A DNA stretch of 64,000 nucleotides. It comes from Tretioscincus oriximinensis. Its lineage: Eukaryota > Chordata > Lepidosauria > Squamata > Gymnophthalmidae. The notes beneath the pieces were generated by a model that saw only the letters and a list, made by a program, of their open reading frames with translations, did no database searches and had not been told where the DNA came from. Location of the stretch: the NCBI GenBank assembly GCA_022410635.1, contig JAJVDF010000167.1, positions 711,692 through 775,691 of the forward strand, given 5' to 3'. Shown piece after piece: positions 11,421 through 21,239 of the stretch. A program made the position numbers and the translations under genes. Each line of letters starts with the position of its first letter. Positions within the stretch are counted from its first letter, which is position 1.

Positions 11421-14400
11421 TTATCGCATGATTATATTATCATTTTTGTCAACCTACATGCACAATTATTTTGGTGGGCTTTTATGCTTCAAATCTCACA
11501 AAACTTCCTTTCACATAATGCTATCTGCTTCTTTTCCTTCAAAAATACTCCTGTTGATATTTGCATGGTCCAACATTTGAGTGGGTGATTCATAGTCCCA
11601 CAGATCGATAGCAGTTTCAAGTATTGTGAGATGGTCTAGGCAGGGCCATTGTGGCACCTTGTGGCCACCAGTGTTTTCAGGTATTTTAAGGCATTATGAG
11701 GAAAAACGTTAGAATGAGCCATTAGAGCACTGCCACATAAGCAGCAACATGTGTGGAAAATAGACCATTATAATGTTAGAATGCTTCCCAGAAAAATCCT
11801 CTGGATTCAGCCACAATTAATAATGTGCAATACACCATAAGCCCATAATAAATTACTGGTATCATCTGTAATCACCCATCATTCAGTGATGAAGAAATAA
11901 AAATGTAAGGCTTTTAAAAATGCTCTAACTGTTAGGATTGTGCTCCATTCTGCTACTAGGGAATGATATACTCAGCAACAACAAAGAAATCCTTTTGCAT
12001 TCCCTTCTTGCTGCAATGCAAAGAGAGCTCACAATTGGTCACTATACAGGGTGGCTGATGTTATAGTGGTTGTTCACATGCAAACATCCATGGGCCAAGT
12101 GACATTTAATTAAAAGGCTTTGGAGCCTGTGAATGATACTTTCTTGTACAACCCGCCAAAAGCAAAGCCTAAGGTTGAATCACCACATTCTCTTGCCCAT
12201 GTCCTGCCACAGCAGCTAGTCACAATCACAGTATTATTTGTGAAGATACAGAAGGACATTTGGTTTGTTGCAAATGACTATTTTGACTGAAACAAATGTC
12301 TACACTTTTATTTGAGCATTTGTAAAATGAGTAACNGAAACAAAAATTAAGCATGAAAAACAGAAGTTTGTCAGGAAATAATCAGATAGTGTGTTTGTTC
12401 CATCTTGTTTCATATTTGATGTATTTCTCATTTTTAACCTATCCATGACTCTAAAATGCTATGGGTTAAGTCTATCCTATGTTACTAATGTGTTTTTCTC
12501 CTTTTCAGTTCCTGTTTTTGTGACCAGACAGTATTTATTTCTGGATCTGTCAGTTGTAGTGACAAAAGGAGTTGCTTTTACTACTGAAAAGGACTGTAAC
12601 TGCTGATTCTTCTCACATTAATACAATTAAAACTATTTTAAACTGTACATACATTCAGTTCTGAGCTTTCCATTCATNTGTAAAATCAGAACGTTAAGTC
12701 AAATCAAGTCAAATGTGACTGCCCGCTTCTTGGGTCATGTCTGCACTAAGCTGCTGGATTAGCCCAACAGAATCCTTAGAACATATAATTCTGCATTATN
12801 GTTTAGTAGATCAATTTATTCAAACCATATAGGATATTGGAGAATGCTACAATATGAATACAAAACTATAGTCTGCTTCAAGCATGCACCACTTACAAGC
12901 AGTCCACAAAGCATTCTAATTGGTTCACCAAACCAGTATCGCACCCAGCATCATTTTGCTAAGCAAAATGGCTTCCTTGAATCCTTTAAAATAGGCTAGA
13001 AGCCTATCTTATCATAGAGCTGGTCGCCTGGATGGGGTCAGTGCAGCACAAGATAGTCTGTGTCATTTAGAAACAGCCTTATAGGCATAAATAATGGACA
13101 AGTTTTAGGAAAAAATATAGACATATATTTTGGGCAGTAACAGCTGGTGTAAGTAGTTACATAAAGGAGCTCCTGGTACATGTGCACAGATGTTCATAAA
13201 TCTTGTTTGAAGCACAGATGTTCATAAATTTTGTTTCTTGAAAAGCAAATATCATTTAATCTAATAAAAGGGAATATTGCCATCATGAGCTGCGCTTAAA
13301 ATGATGACTAAAAAGCAGCACATGTCAACACTAGAAGTATCTGTCTGTCTCCCCACAGACATAATAACAGCTACTGCCTGCTTCTATCTAAGTAGATAGT
13401 GCAGTTTCAAGCTCAGACCTTCTATAGGAAAAGCAGATGCTTACCTCTAAACCACAAAAATAAGCTGCAATAAAAAANATACTTGGCGGCACCATTTCTT
13501 ATACAGTAAGTTACTATGCTGTACTACACAAGTTACAGTTTTACAATCCATATAATCTTAAAACAGGATTCCTCCTTCTGGTACCTGTTGTTCCAATTAT
13601 ATCAGTATGCTGAATTTGTACTAATAATAGTCCAATAGTAATAATAGCATTAATTATGCTGCACCATTATCTTTACAGCTTCAAAGAATTTTCAGCGCCA
13701 TTAACCAATTAATACAACAGTGTACTATTATCATTACCTTTTTGGAAAGCAGAAAAACTGAGGCTGTAGAAGCAGAAGATCTTAAAAGAAATCATGTCAA
13801 AGTTAGAGTTAAATGCTTTGTAGTTATTTCATCCACATATATTGCTATTGATCCTATTTATGCACTGTTTTCAAATCCCTTTTGTTGAGCAAATAGCTCT
13901 GAATAATCTAATTTTTGTAACATTTTCGTACCCTTCCTTTTATCCTTTTGAGATTTTGCAGATCAATGTTTCATAAGATCACTGTCTCATCCCAGCTGAT
14001 TTTCAGCTCTAAGTATTAAATTAGCCAATGTCTACAAAGATGCTTTCACAAATCAGTGCTTTGTTTATATTGTCAGTTTGCAGGATTGATGGGATGAGGG
14101 AGTGTAATACAAATTACTAATATCAAAGCAAACAATCACATCAGGGCTTTGTGTGATTGCTCTAAATGCTTAGTAAATGTGTTTACTTTTCAATTGTCAG
14201 GCTCCTTTTGTTGCAGCTTCAGAGTAAAATATCAATGGAAGTATAACAAGCATCTGTGTTACTTTTATCCACTGTTGTGTCAAGCCTAAGCTATACAAGG
14301 TAAAATTATAAGAGGAAATAATATTTCAGTGATAGCGACACACTTGTACTTATTGTCTAGGATAAGGAATGACAAAAACTTCAAATTTTCATTTTAGGAT

Positions 14401-14496
14401 ATGTGATAGCATGCCTTCCAAAGTTTCAAAAACATACTCCAGTTTTTGAGGAAATGAGTGAGGTGAATCAAAAGCAACTGATGAAATATGCCAAAT
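11421..14496. other. AT-rich DNA; one 28-bp tandem duplication
   Basis: No gene or repeat family recognised. A unit beginning GCACAGATGTTCATAAAT at 13184 recurs at 13212, giving two copies at a 28-base period. Frames are short and without recognised motifs. Confidence 0.5.
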
Positions 14497-14719
14497 GAGG
14501 GGATTCAGCTAGTTCGCACTGGCTGTTAAATGGCACTCCAGTTCAAGCAAACAGGTTGTTAAAATGGCACTTACCTTCTCCTGATGTCATTTCTGGTTGC
14601 TCACCACTTAAGCTGATATTCAAGAAAGCAGTAACAGGAAATATGATATGCAGTAACTAGAAATGATTTGCTGCTTTGGAAATGAGAACCAGTTGTTAAA
14701 TTATTTGAATTCCACCACT
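14497..14719. mobile_element. Squamate-type MITE with 'GTTGTTAAAT' ends
   Basis: The left part has 'GGATTCAGCTAGTTCGCAC' and 'CTGTTAAATGG'. The right part has 'GAGAACCAGTTGTTAAATT' and 'ATTTGAATTCCACCAC'. I know this arrangement as a short, abundant, non-coding DNA element of squamate genomes (usual forms read AACCGGTTGTTAAAT and TGAATCCCACCACTG). The ends are inverted-repeat-like (GGATTCA / TGAATTCC). Exact borders and superfamily are not certain. Confidence 0.6.
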
Positions 14720-15740
14720 GAATATGCTCCAGTTTTTGTCCCACAATAATTAAGTATGGTATAGTTTGTAAGTTATTTTTTCAAATAATTTTGTAATAAA
14801 ATAAAATCAGGTACTATTACCAGCTCTTTATGCTGCTAAGGCATGTTGCCACATTCACACACCATTGGATGTTGTGCTGATCCTTATGGTGACACTCAGG
14901 GAGATACAGCACGAAAAAACGAAGGCAAAATTCATAAAACAAAATTCAATCACTTTTCATTACAGATTCATGGACACAATCCCAATGGGTGTGGAATTGA
15001 GAACAGGATGCCAATCTGCCATCGTAGCGCCTGTGAGGAACACTGTGGCAGTGGAATGCCACCGGTTGAAACTGTAAAATTCGGTTGTAACTTCTGCTGG
15101 GGAGCAGAAACTCATTTTCAATATCCAATAGCAACTGCTGCTGTATGTGTGGGCTTAAGATTTTTTTGTACTTACTTTTTAAGAATATTAACTGGAAATC
15201 ATTCCTATCTACTGACTGGTGAAGGAGTATTTCCTTACTTTCACCCTCCTCCAGGCAGAAGCATGAATGCTGTATTCTAGCTTTCTGTTTTCTACATCCT
15301 GGCTTTCCACCACCATTGTGATTGGGTGAAATAGAGAATGCAGAAAGATTAAAATACAACATTCACACTTTCTGCAGGAATATTTCTACAGTGCAGAAAT
15401 TATTGCTGACTGCTTATAAGTTTAAGGTAAGCTCTGTCCTTTCACAGGGGCTCAATATGATTATTAAGGGAGGCAATTCGAGAATGAAGGGCCTCATATA
15501 CAGTATATAAATATAACTTGTGACATACACATGGGGCAGGAGCATGTTTTTGTTTTTGTTCTTTAAAACTTTCTTTCTATGCACAAACTAGTGTGGAATA
15601 AGTAATTTCCCCCATATGNTGCAGACATCATAAATGACTCCTGGTGAAAATTCCCCTCTACCATTCCCATGGCACACCTGCCTTTGACTAAAAAAAACTG
15701 CTTTCATTTCCCTGCTTTCATATTATTTTATAATGTTAAT
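14720..15740. other. Unique-looking DNA with a 145-codon chance frame
   Basis: Open frames exist at 14843-15280 on the plus strand and 14946-15362 on the minus strand. They overlap each other, have no recognised domain and no splice-site context. I treat them as chance frames. Nothing else is recognised. Confidence 0.5.
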
Positions 15741-15822
15741 TTGGTTTTTATTATTAACCACCCTGAGGTCTTTGGGTATAGAGCAGTATAGAAAAGTAAA
15801 TAAATAAATAAACAAACAAACA
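15741..15822 (+). mobile_element. L2-type 3' end with AAAT/AAAC tail
   Basis: 'TTTTTATTATTAACCACCCT', 'GAGGTCTTTGGGTATAGAGC', then (TAAA)n followed by (CAAA)n. Same tail architecture as the other L2 ends in the window. Confidence 0.75.
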
Positions 15823-16437
15823 ATTGCTTGGCCTATTCTCCAATCCAAGTGCAAATAGATCCTTGGTCATGTCTTGGCTCCTTTGCAAATACAATTATTG
15901 TTGTAAGCAGGTGTTCAGCCCAGCAACATGAGCAGTGGAAGTGAAACTGGGATTATTTTTGCACTGCCAAATAGGGGCAGAAGCTTCATTTCTCTATCTC
16001 CCTAGGATATCTGGGAGTTTCTAATTTGGGGGCATGTGGATACAACCATTACCTAAAATAATTTCTTCTTTTAAAAATTGAAATGAAAGTATACTCCTAT
16101 GCATAACNACTGAATTCAGAGAAATTTACTATACTTCCAAGGAATCAGTCACATTATGGATTTTCACAAAATTATTCACAAGAGAAAAAATACAATAACA
16201 AATATTCTTAAAGAAAAGAAAGGAATAGGGATGAACAATCTGTAAACAAATTCAAAGAAGCAAATTGACTCCTTAAATGAACACTGGTCTTTAGATTGAA
16301 TTATTTTAGAAGTAATAAAAAGGCCACGCAAAATTAAAACTACCAAAGTAAAATAGTTGCAAATGAAAATAGTTGCAAGATAGTACTGCATCATGGTACT
16401 TAACACATCTCAGTTCCAACTTATTATCATGCTGATT

Positions 16438-16590
16438 TCAGAGAAATAGCCATGTTTGCCTTAAAAGATGCCTCTGAAGAAATGGACATGTCTATCAAAG
16501 CTCATCTCACCTGCCTTTCTCCTGTTAGTTTCCAAGTGCTACAAGCCCCCTTGCTGGATTATCATCATGCTGTTAGCTTCAATGTGGGAA
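16438..16590 (+). repeat. Dispersed amniote repeat starting 'TTTCAGAGAAATAGCC'
   Basis: It begins 'TTTCAGAGAAATAGCCATG' and later contains 'TCTGAAGAAATGGACATG', 'CAAAGCTCAT' and 'CCAAGTGCTACAAG'. These are the landmarks of a common reptile repeat whose usual text is CTGAAGAAGTG…AAAGCTCAT…AAGGTGCTACAAG. A second copy starts at 54346. Boundaries are approximate. The frames at 16452-16695 fall inside it and are not genes. Confidence 0.55.
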
Positions 16591-16795
16591 TCAAGGATAT
16601 TACACTTATATGCTCTAGAAGTGTACCAAAATCTAGGCTTTCGAGGAATAATATGTGCAAATACTGGTAATATATTGAGATACAGGAATAACTGAATATT
16701 TATGTATTGTTTCAATATGCAGGGAATAGGACAAGAATATGATTATTTAGCAAAACAATAATTGTTGCTCAATCAATCTTAGCACTTGGGCAGCA

Positions 16796-16800
16796 AGATA
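16796..16800. repeat. LTR target-site duplication AGATA (left)
   Basis: AGATA at 16796-16800 abuts the TG start of the LTR. AGATA recurs at 17368-17372 directly after its other end. A 4-6 bp duplication is typical of retroviral integration. Confidence 0.6.
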
Positions 16801-16938
16801 TGTTAGGGTGTGAGAGATAAGAAAATCGTACACACGATCTCTCCCCTTCTTAGTAGAGTTAACGCATGAGTTACAGCAGCACAAAAATAGACGAGACTTG
16901 GAGTTTCTTTTAAACTTTACCAAAAAATAGGAAAGTAC

Positions 16939-16944
16939 TTTACT
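16939..16944 (-). promoter_or_regulatory. Possible polyadenylation signal AGTAAA of the LTR
   Basis: AGTAAA on the minus strand sits about 235 bases downstream of the TATA-like box and 140 bases before the LTR end, a plausible R/U5 position. It is a known weaker variant of AATAAA. The assignment is by position only. Confidence 0.35.
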
Positions 16945-17176
16945 TCAGTCCAGAAAATGCAGAAAAACAAAATAACATTTGTTAGCATCACAAACTTACA
17001 TTTTCAGTAGTACAATAACTCAGAAGAAGGAAAAAAAACTAGACAACACTGTCATCAGGTCATGAACAAACAGACCCTCAGCAGTGCGGAGCAAAAGCTT
17101 GTAAAATCATCACAGCAGCATATCCCCATGTATCAGATTGGCTTGCTTGCTGCCAAATAGGGAGACACACGCTTGT

Positions 17177-17200
17177 TAAATATCCATGATAACCAATCAG
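17177..17200 (-). promoter_or_regulatory. TATA-like and CCAAT-type boxes of the LTR
   Basis: The minus strand reads 'TGATTGGTTATC' (inverted CCAAT) and then ATATTTAAC (TATA-like) within 25 bases, between the U3 repeats and the putative transcribed part. The spacing is somewhat shorter than in classic retroviral promoters. Confidence 0.4.
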
Positions 17201-17211
17201 GATACACTAAC

Positions 17212-17305
17212 AGATTAGATACAGGTATCTTTAGTCATATAACCATAGATTACACACAGGTGCTTTTAGTCATACATTCACAAGTTACATACAGGTGCCT
17301 TTAGT
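17212..17305 (-). repeat. Three 35-bp tandem repeats in the LTR U3
   Basis: ACAGGT recurs at 17221, 17256 and 17291, exactly 35 bases apart. Each is preceded by an AGATTA/AGTTACA-like stretch and followed by TTTTAGTCATA-like sequence. Direct repeats at this position often are enhancers in retroviral LTRs. Confidence 0.8.
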
Positions 17306-17372
17306 AGTAGAACTAGAGGTAGGCGTTCCAAACTGAATATGACTCAGTATTTTTAAAAAACTTAANAAGATA

Positions 17373-18497
17373 GCTCCAGATGAGCCCTTCATATGCAGCA
17401 GCATCACACTGTGATTGAATCTGTCAGAGAGAGGGTTGATGCAGTTAGGAATCTGTGGAATAAACGAATGAATAATTGAGCAAAATTGTTAATTTATATA
17501 CAACAGAATAACTGAAGGTGGGGAAAGAATGACCAGAGCTGTACACTAAAATTCAGATTCTGTCCATTGACTGCAGCTATCATGATCTGATTATAAAATT
17601 TATAATCCAGGAACATTTTAAGGACTATCAGTGGCAGATTACGCAAAAAAAAACCAAAACCCCAAAAAACAAAACCCTATCATTTCTAAGGTGCTTACAT
17701 TTTGCCATCTTGGAACTTTTTCACTCCACATTTTAAACTGCAGACCAAACAAAAGGCAACTTTAGAACTTCCATGGACTGTCTCTCTCTCTCTTGATACA
17801 TTATGTATGTTGAAATGACAAGCAGAAAACTGTATTGGATGGCTAAGATTGTGGAGCTGAGGGTTGTGGTTATGAGACTTGACAGTCATCTCTAAACAAC
17901 TGTTCTATCAATCCTATTAAAAGACANTTTAAACTCTTCTACCATTTGCTCCCTGAAACAATGAGATTATCTGCAAGTCTGTAGAAATTGTAGCAGGTAT
18001 ATTGTGTTGGAAATATATGTCACAATAGTGAACAGGAGGCATTTGATACAAGTTCCTTCTGAATAGATGTTTGCACAATAAAAAACAAATCATATTTCAT
18101 GGAGAAACAGATGCTAAGTGAAATCAGTTCTTTACGGCAGTTTCTGGCAACAGCCCACATAAAAATCTATATAACAATTGTTAAAAGCCACTGCTTATTA
18201 TGGCACGATGAAGATATAGGATGAATCCATACGTGTTCAAATAACTACCAAATGTGTGTTACATGTTGATTTCAACTANACTTTGGGTTGTCGAGTGTAC
18301 ATTTTTCCAAGGAACAGTACATTTTTGCAAAGAGGTAGTAGTAGGATAGGATAGAAGGGTGTGATTAGAGAGAGTACAGTAGGAGGGGATAGATTAGGAT
18401 AGGATTTATGGCCATGGCATAAAGGAAGGATGTTCCTTGTTTTCCATCTATAAATCTGGCAACTCTATGCAAAGTAGAATTCTATGCTTGTTGAATC
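17373..18497. other. AT-rich DNA without recognised feature
   Basis: No gene or repeat family seen. There is a short (TC)n at about 17778-17793 and a GGATAGGAT-rich patch at 18340-18410. Confidence 0.5.
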
Positions 18498-18655
18498 CTA
18501 ATAATCTAAATAAGATCTGACTTGCACAGGACCCAGTCATGTTTTAATATTTGTTATAACACATCTAAGGCCTGATTTGCATAGACTAGATATGTCATAA
18601 AATATCTTAAAGGGCATTACTGAGTCCTGTGCAAATCAAGCCTAAGTTATATTAG
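18498..18655. mobile_element. 158-bp foldback (palindromic MITE-like element)
   Basis: The left arm contains 'GACTTGCACAGGACCCAGT'. The right arm, read in reverse complement, contains 'GATTTGCACAGGACTCAGT', and both continue in parallel to AACACATCTA / GACATATCTA near the centre. The outer ends are CTAAT…ATTAG. The two arms cover almost the whole element. No coding capacity. The superfamily is not known; no convincing target duplication was found. Confidence 0.65.
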
Positions 18656-18964
18656 CAGTCAAGTAAAACTACGGTGTTTACAGTAATAGTATACACATTT
18701 TATATTTTGACCAAATGATAGCCTTAAAAAGTGACTTATAGAATTGTGACAGTAACCAGCCTTTAAGACCTTAAGAAATGTTCCTATCATATTCACTGAG
18801 CTTAAGAAATAAAAATTTCAGAATACGTTTGTATAGAATTGTACTGTGCTAGTTGTAAAAATGAGGATGAAATTGATGTAGAATAAATTAATAAATCATG
18901 CTGTAAAGTTATTTATGCACAGCNTTAGTTCTTGGCACAACTTTATATATAAAGATTTATGAAG

Positions 18965-19860
18965 GGGATAGTTATCCATGTCTGTAGTTGGTTCACTGGT
19001 GGCTAATGAGCCCAATGTGGGATAAGCAGGTCTGGTCAAATTGACTACAAGAAAAGGTTTTATCTGCACATGGAACTAGTTATATCCTGGTTCTTGTACC
19101 ATTGTCTTTCTTTCCTCAATGCTAGCCTTGAGGACAAAAGAGGATACTGCTTTGTAGAGGGTTTGTCTCTAGCCTCCATGATTTGCAGCTAGGGCAGACA
19201 ACTGGCAGCATTCATATGGCAAACATTGAGGGATTATTTTAGGATAAACTCTTTAGTGCCCTTCTGTCATTGTGGACAGTGGCGAGTTCACCATACAGCA
19301 AAATCTTGGATAGGTGCTGACCATTCAGTGTAGCTGCTTCTTCAGTAGCATGTTCTCAATGATGGTGATTTCCACCTGTTGAAGGACTGTGGTNTTGGTG
19401 CTGAAGTCATTGCTGTGGATGTTTGAGATGGTTCAGAGNCAGCACTGATGAAAACACTCAAGGAGTTGCAGGTGGTAGTGGTGATGGTCTCAGACTCAGT
19501 CAGGAAACAATAAAACAGCAGTATATATGCTGATATTCAGGCTTTTCTTAAGGTATTTGTTATTCCAGACTCTTCCATACAGTCTACCAAATGCATTGTG
19601 TGCCTTTGTTACCTTGTTATTGATCTCTTTCTCGGTCTTGGAATCTGACGAGATGACACATCCCAAATAGCTGAACTGTTGGCCTGTCTTCAAGTCCAAC
19701 TCACTAATAGTGATATTGGGGGTTGGGAGGGCGGTTACCATCAAGTTAACTTCTAGTTCAAAGAACTCAAAAGCTTTAGCAAAGCACACTGTCATGCACT
19801 GTACAGCCGACTCTATATGGGATATAAGGGCGGCATTACAAGCAAAGAGTAGCACTCTAA
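18965..19860 (-). pseudogene. Old LINE ORF fragment: RT C-terminus to terminal zinc finger
   Basis: The clearest piece (19496-19855) holds 'FSYLGCVISSDSKTEKEI' and 'AFGRLYGRVWNNKYLKKSL', the RT thumb region of a non-LTR retrotransposon. In shifted frames to the left the same protein can be followed: 'VEITIIENMLLKKQLH', then 'KILLYGELATVHNDRRALKS'. Near 19000-19060 comes a C-terminal finger, 'FSCSQFDQTCLSHIGLISHQ', comparable to the CxxC…C…IGL.SH finger at the end of such ORFs. Frameshifts and stops show it is dead. I cannot assign the clade with certainty; an RTE- or R4-related lineage is possible. Confidence 0.6.
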
Positions 19861-20030
19861 TGAGTTAATTCATAGTCTTGGTGTGGCGCCTTGGTCTGCG
19901 TGGGACTAATGCTAATACAGATCAGTTTTGTGCTAACAGNTTCCTAAACTGGATTGTAGTAGTTCTCATTAATTGGGTTTACATCCATGCAAACGAGTCC
20001 TAATCTAGATTAAGCAGCAGTGCATATTCA

Positions 20031-20226
20031 AGTGATCTGATTGAACAGTATAAAACCATGCATGGGTTAGATAAGGTGATAAGAAAAAAAAAATCTATAC
20101 CACACAATACTAGGACCAGGGGGCATTCCTTGAAATTGGTGGCCAGAAGAGTATTTTTTTCACCCTTAGGGTCATCAGTCAGGATAGCTTTAAGAGAGGA
20201 TTAGACAAATTCATGAACATTAAGGG
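20031..20226 (+). mobile_element. CR1 family A copy 5, left part (interrupted)
   Basis: Plus-strand CR1-A: 'AGTGATCTGATTGAACAGTA', 'GGGTTAGATAAGGTGATAAG', 'TACTAGGACCAGGGGGCATT'. It is the complement of the UTR text of the minus-strand copies. At 20226 it is broken by the hAT-like element and resumes at 20850. Confidence 0.88.
20219..20226. repeat. 8-bp target-site duplication, left (ATTAAGGG)
   Basis: ATTAAGGG at 20219-20226 and ATCAAGGG at 20850-20857 flank the inserted element, matching at 7 of 8 bases. Eight-base duplications are the signature of hAT transposition. Confidence 0.75.
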
Positions 20227-20306
20227 TAGGGTTGCCATACATCCNGGGAAGGCAGGACATTCCCACCTTTGGGGACTAAAATACAGTCCCCTCCGGGTTT
20301 TAAGAT

Positions 20307-20367
20307 AAAATCNCNNATTTTTACATTCCCCGATGCTGCATCAGGGAATATAAAAATGCAGGATTTT
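20307..20367. repeat. Inverted repeat 2 of the hAT-like element
   Basis: The arms are 20307-20330 and 20344-20367 (24 bases each). All compared bases match except one (20 of 21, not counting three N). The three N at 20313, 20315 and 20316 lie in the left arm. Confidence 0.85.
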
Positions 20368-20450
20368 AAAGGCAAAGGAGCTGTCAGAGCTGACGGCTGC
20401 AGCCTGAGCAATGCTTTCCGGAGTCCTGGAAGGAACCTCGGAGCTTGCCA

Positions 20451-20661
20451 TAGCTGCTCCTTTGCTGGAGGTGGAGTCTCACACCTGCTGTCAGGCAAAG
20501 CGCGCTAACTCGCCTCCAGCAAAGGAAAAACGCCTGGGTTTGTGACAGGAGGACAGCTCTGTTCTGTCACAAGCCCAAGCCTTTTGCCTCTGCTGAAGGC
20601 GAGTTGGCGCGCTTTGCCTGACAGCAGGCATGAAACCCCGCCTCCAGCAAAGGAGCAGCTA
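20451..20661. repeat. Long inverted repeat (main hairpin) of the hAT-like element
   Basis: Left arm from TAGCTGCTCCTTTGCTGGAG (20451) and right arm ending in its complement (20661) pair over about 100 bases, including 'GTCAGGCAAAGCGCGC', around a centre near 20556. GC-rich, with several CpG. Confidence 0.9.
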
Positions 20662-20694
20662 CGCACACATACGCACGCACGNATGCGCGCACAC

Positions 20695-20768
20695 GCACAC
20701 ANGGACGCTTTTGGTGAGATAGGCAGAAGAGAGGTTCTGCCTGTCTTACTACAAGCATCCGTGTGTGC
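20695..20768. repeat. Inverted repeat 4 of the hAT-like element, flanked by CA/TG runs
   Basis: The arms 20695-20728 and 20735-20768 (34 bases) pair with five mismatches. Outside them lie alternating purine-pyrimidine runs (ACGCAC… at about 20663-20700, GTGCACGTGTG… at about 20757-20796), which are also complementary in character and could adopt Z-DNA. Confidence 0.8.
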
Positions 20769-20849
20769 ACGTGTGTGTGTGCACGTGCATGCATGCACCC
20801 CCACCCCACCCCCGTCCCAGTTTTGGCCTGCCAAAATATGGCAACCCTA

Positions 20850-21026
20850 ATCAAGGGAATAAACAGCTACTAGGATGGATGTCCTGATACTGCCTCCGAG
20901 ATGGAACAATAGGCAATAATTCTGAAATACCATTTGCAAGGTGAAGATTTTGCCTTCTTCTTTTTCAGGCTGATCAGATGGGCCCCAGGCCAATTCAGCA
21001 AGGCTCCTCTTATGATTTTATGTTAA
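20850..21026 (+). mobile_element. CR1 family A copy 5, right part and 3' end
   Basis: Continues the left part: 'AACAGCTACTAGGATGGATG', 'TGCCTCCGAGATGGAACAAT', 'TTTTCAGGCTGATCAGATGG', ending in a degraded TCTTATG-type octamer at about 21013-21026. Confidence 0.88.
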
Positions 21027-21239
21027 ATAGACTGGATCTATTCAGGCAACCAGCATATTTATCTCCAAATACTCTTCACATTCCTATCTTAGCCCCTTTG
21101 CTGGGGAACCCTGCCTGCTGCTGTAGTTCCACAGCTGACATGACTGGCTAGCATTCAAGACCAACAAAAGCCCCACTTTATTTTCAGTCAATGGAACAGT
21201 GGATGTATTGCAACTTGGAGTCTCCCATCATCTCATCCA

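Larger units (their letters stand above)
16801..17367 (-). mobile_element. Probable solo LTR of an endogenous retrovirus
   Basis: The 567-base block starts TGTTA on the plus strand and ends TTAANA, so its termini read TGTTA…TAA(N)A with the N exactly where the C of a terminal CA would be. AGATA flanks both sides. Read on the minus strand it has the LTR order: three 35-base repeats in a U3-like part (17212-17305), a CCAAT-type box (17191-17200), a TATA-like TATTTAA (17177-17184), a variant poly(A) signal AGTAAA (16939-16944), and a CT/GA-rich U5-like end. No gag, pol or env sequence is adjacent, so it would be a solo LTR left by recombination. The family is unknown to me. Confidence 0.65.
20227..20849. 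mobile_element. Non-autonomous hAT-like element built of hairpins
   Basis: It has perfect 13-base terminal inverted repeats, TAGGGTTGCCATA at 20227-20239 and its complement at 20837-20849, and near-perfect 8-base target duplications, inside a CR1-A. The terminus fits the hAT type. No transposase frame is present. Between the ends lie four inverted repeats in a row: 20271-20291, 20307-20367, 20451-20661 (arms of about 100 bases), and 20695-20768. The frames in the window over this block (20220-20854) occur on both strands because of the palindromes and are not genes. Confidence 0.82.

Noticed and set aside
14843..15362. 145- and 138-codon overlapping frames on opposite strands
   Set aside because: No recognisable domain, no splice context, and overlap with each other; most likely chance.
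17191..17300. CRISPR-like spaced repeats
   Set aside because: The 35-base periodic units are contiguous, diverged, only three, and lie in a eukaryotic LTR-like context.
20220..20854. Several frames on both strands in the hAT-like element
   Set aside because: Mirror frames created by long inverted repeats; sequence shows no transposase motif.
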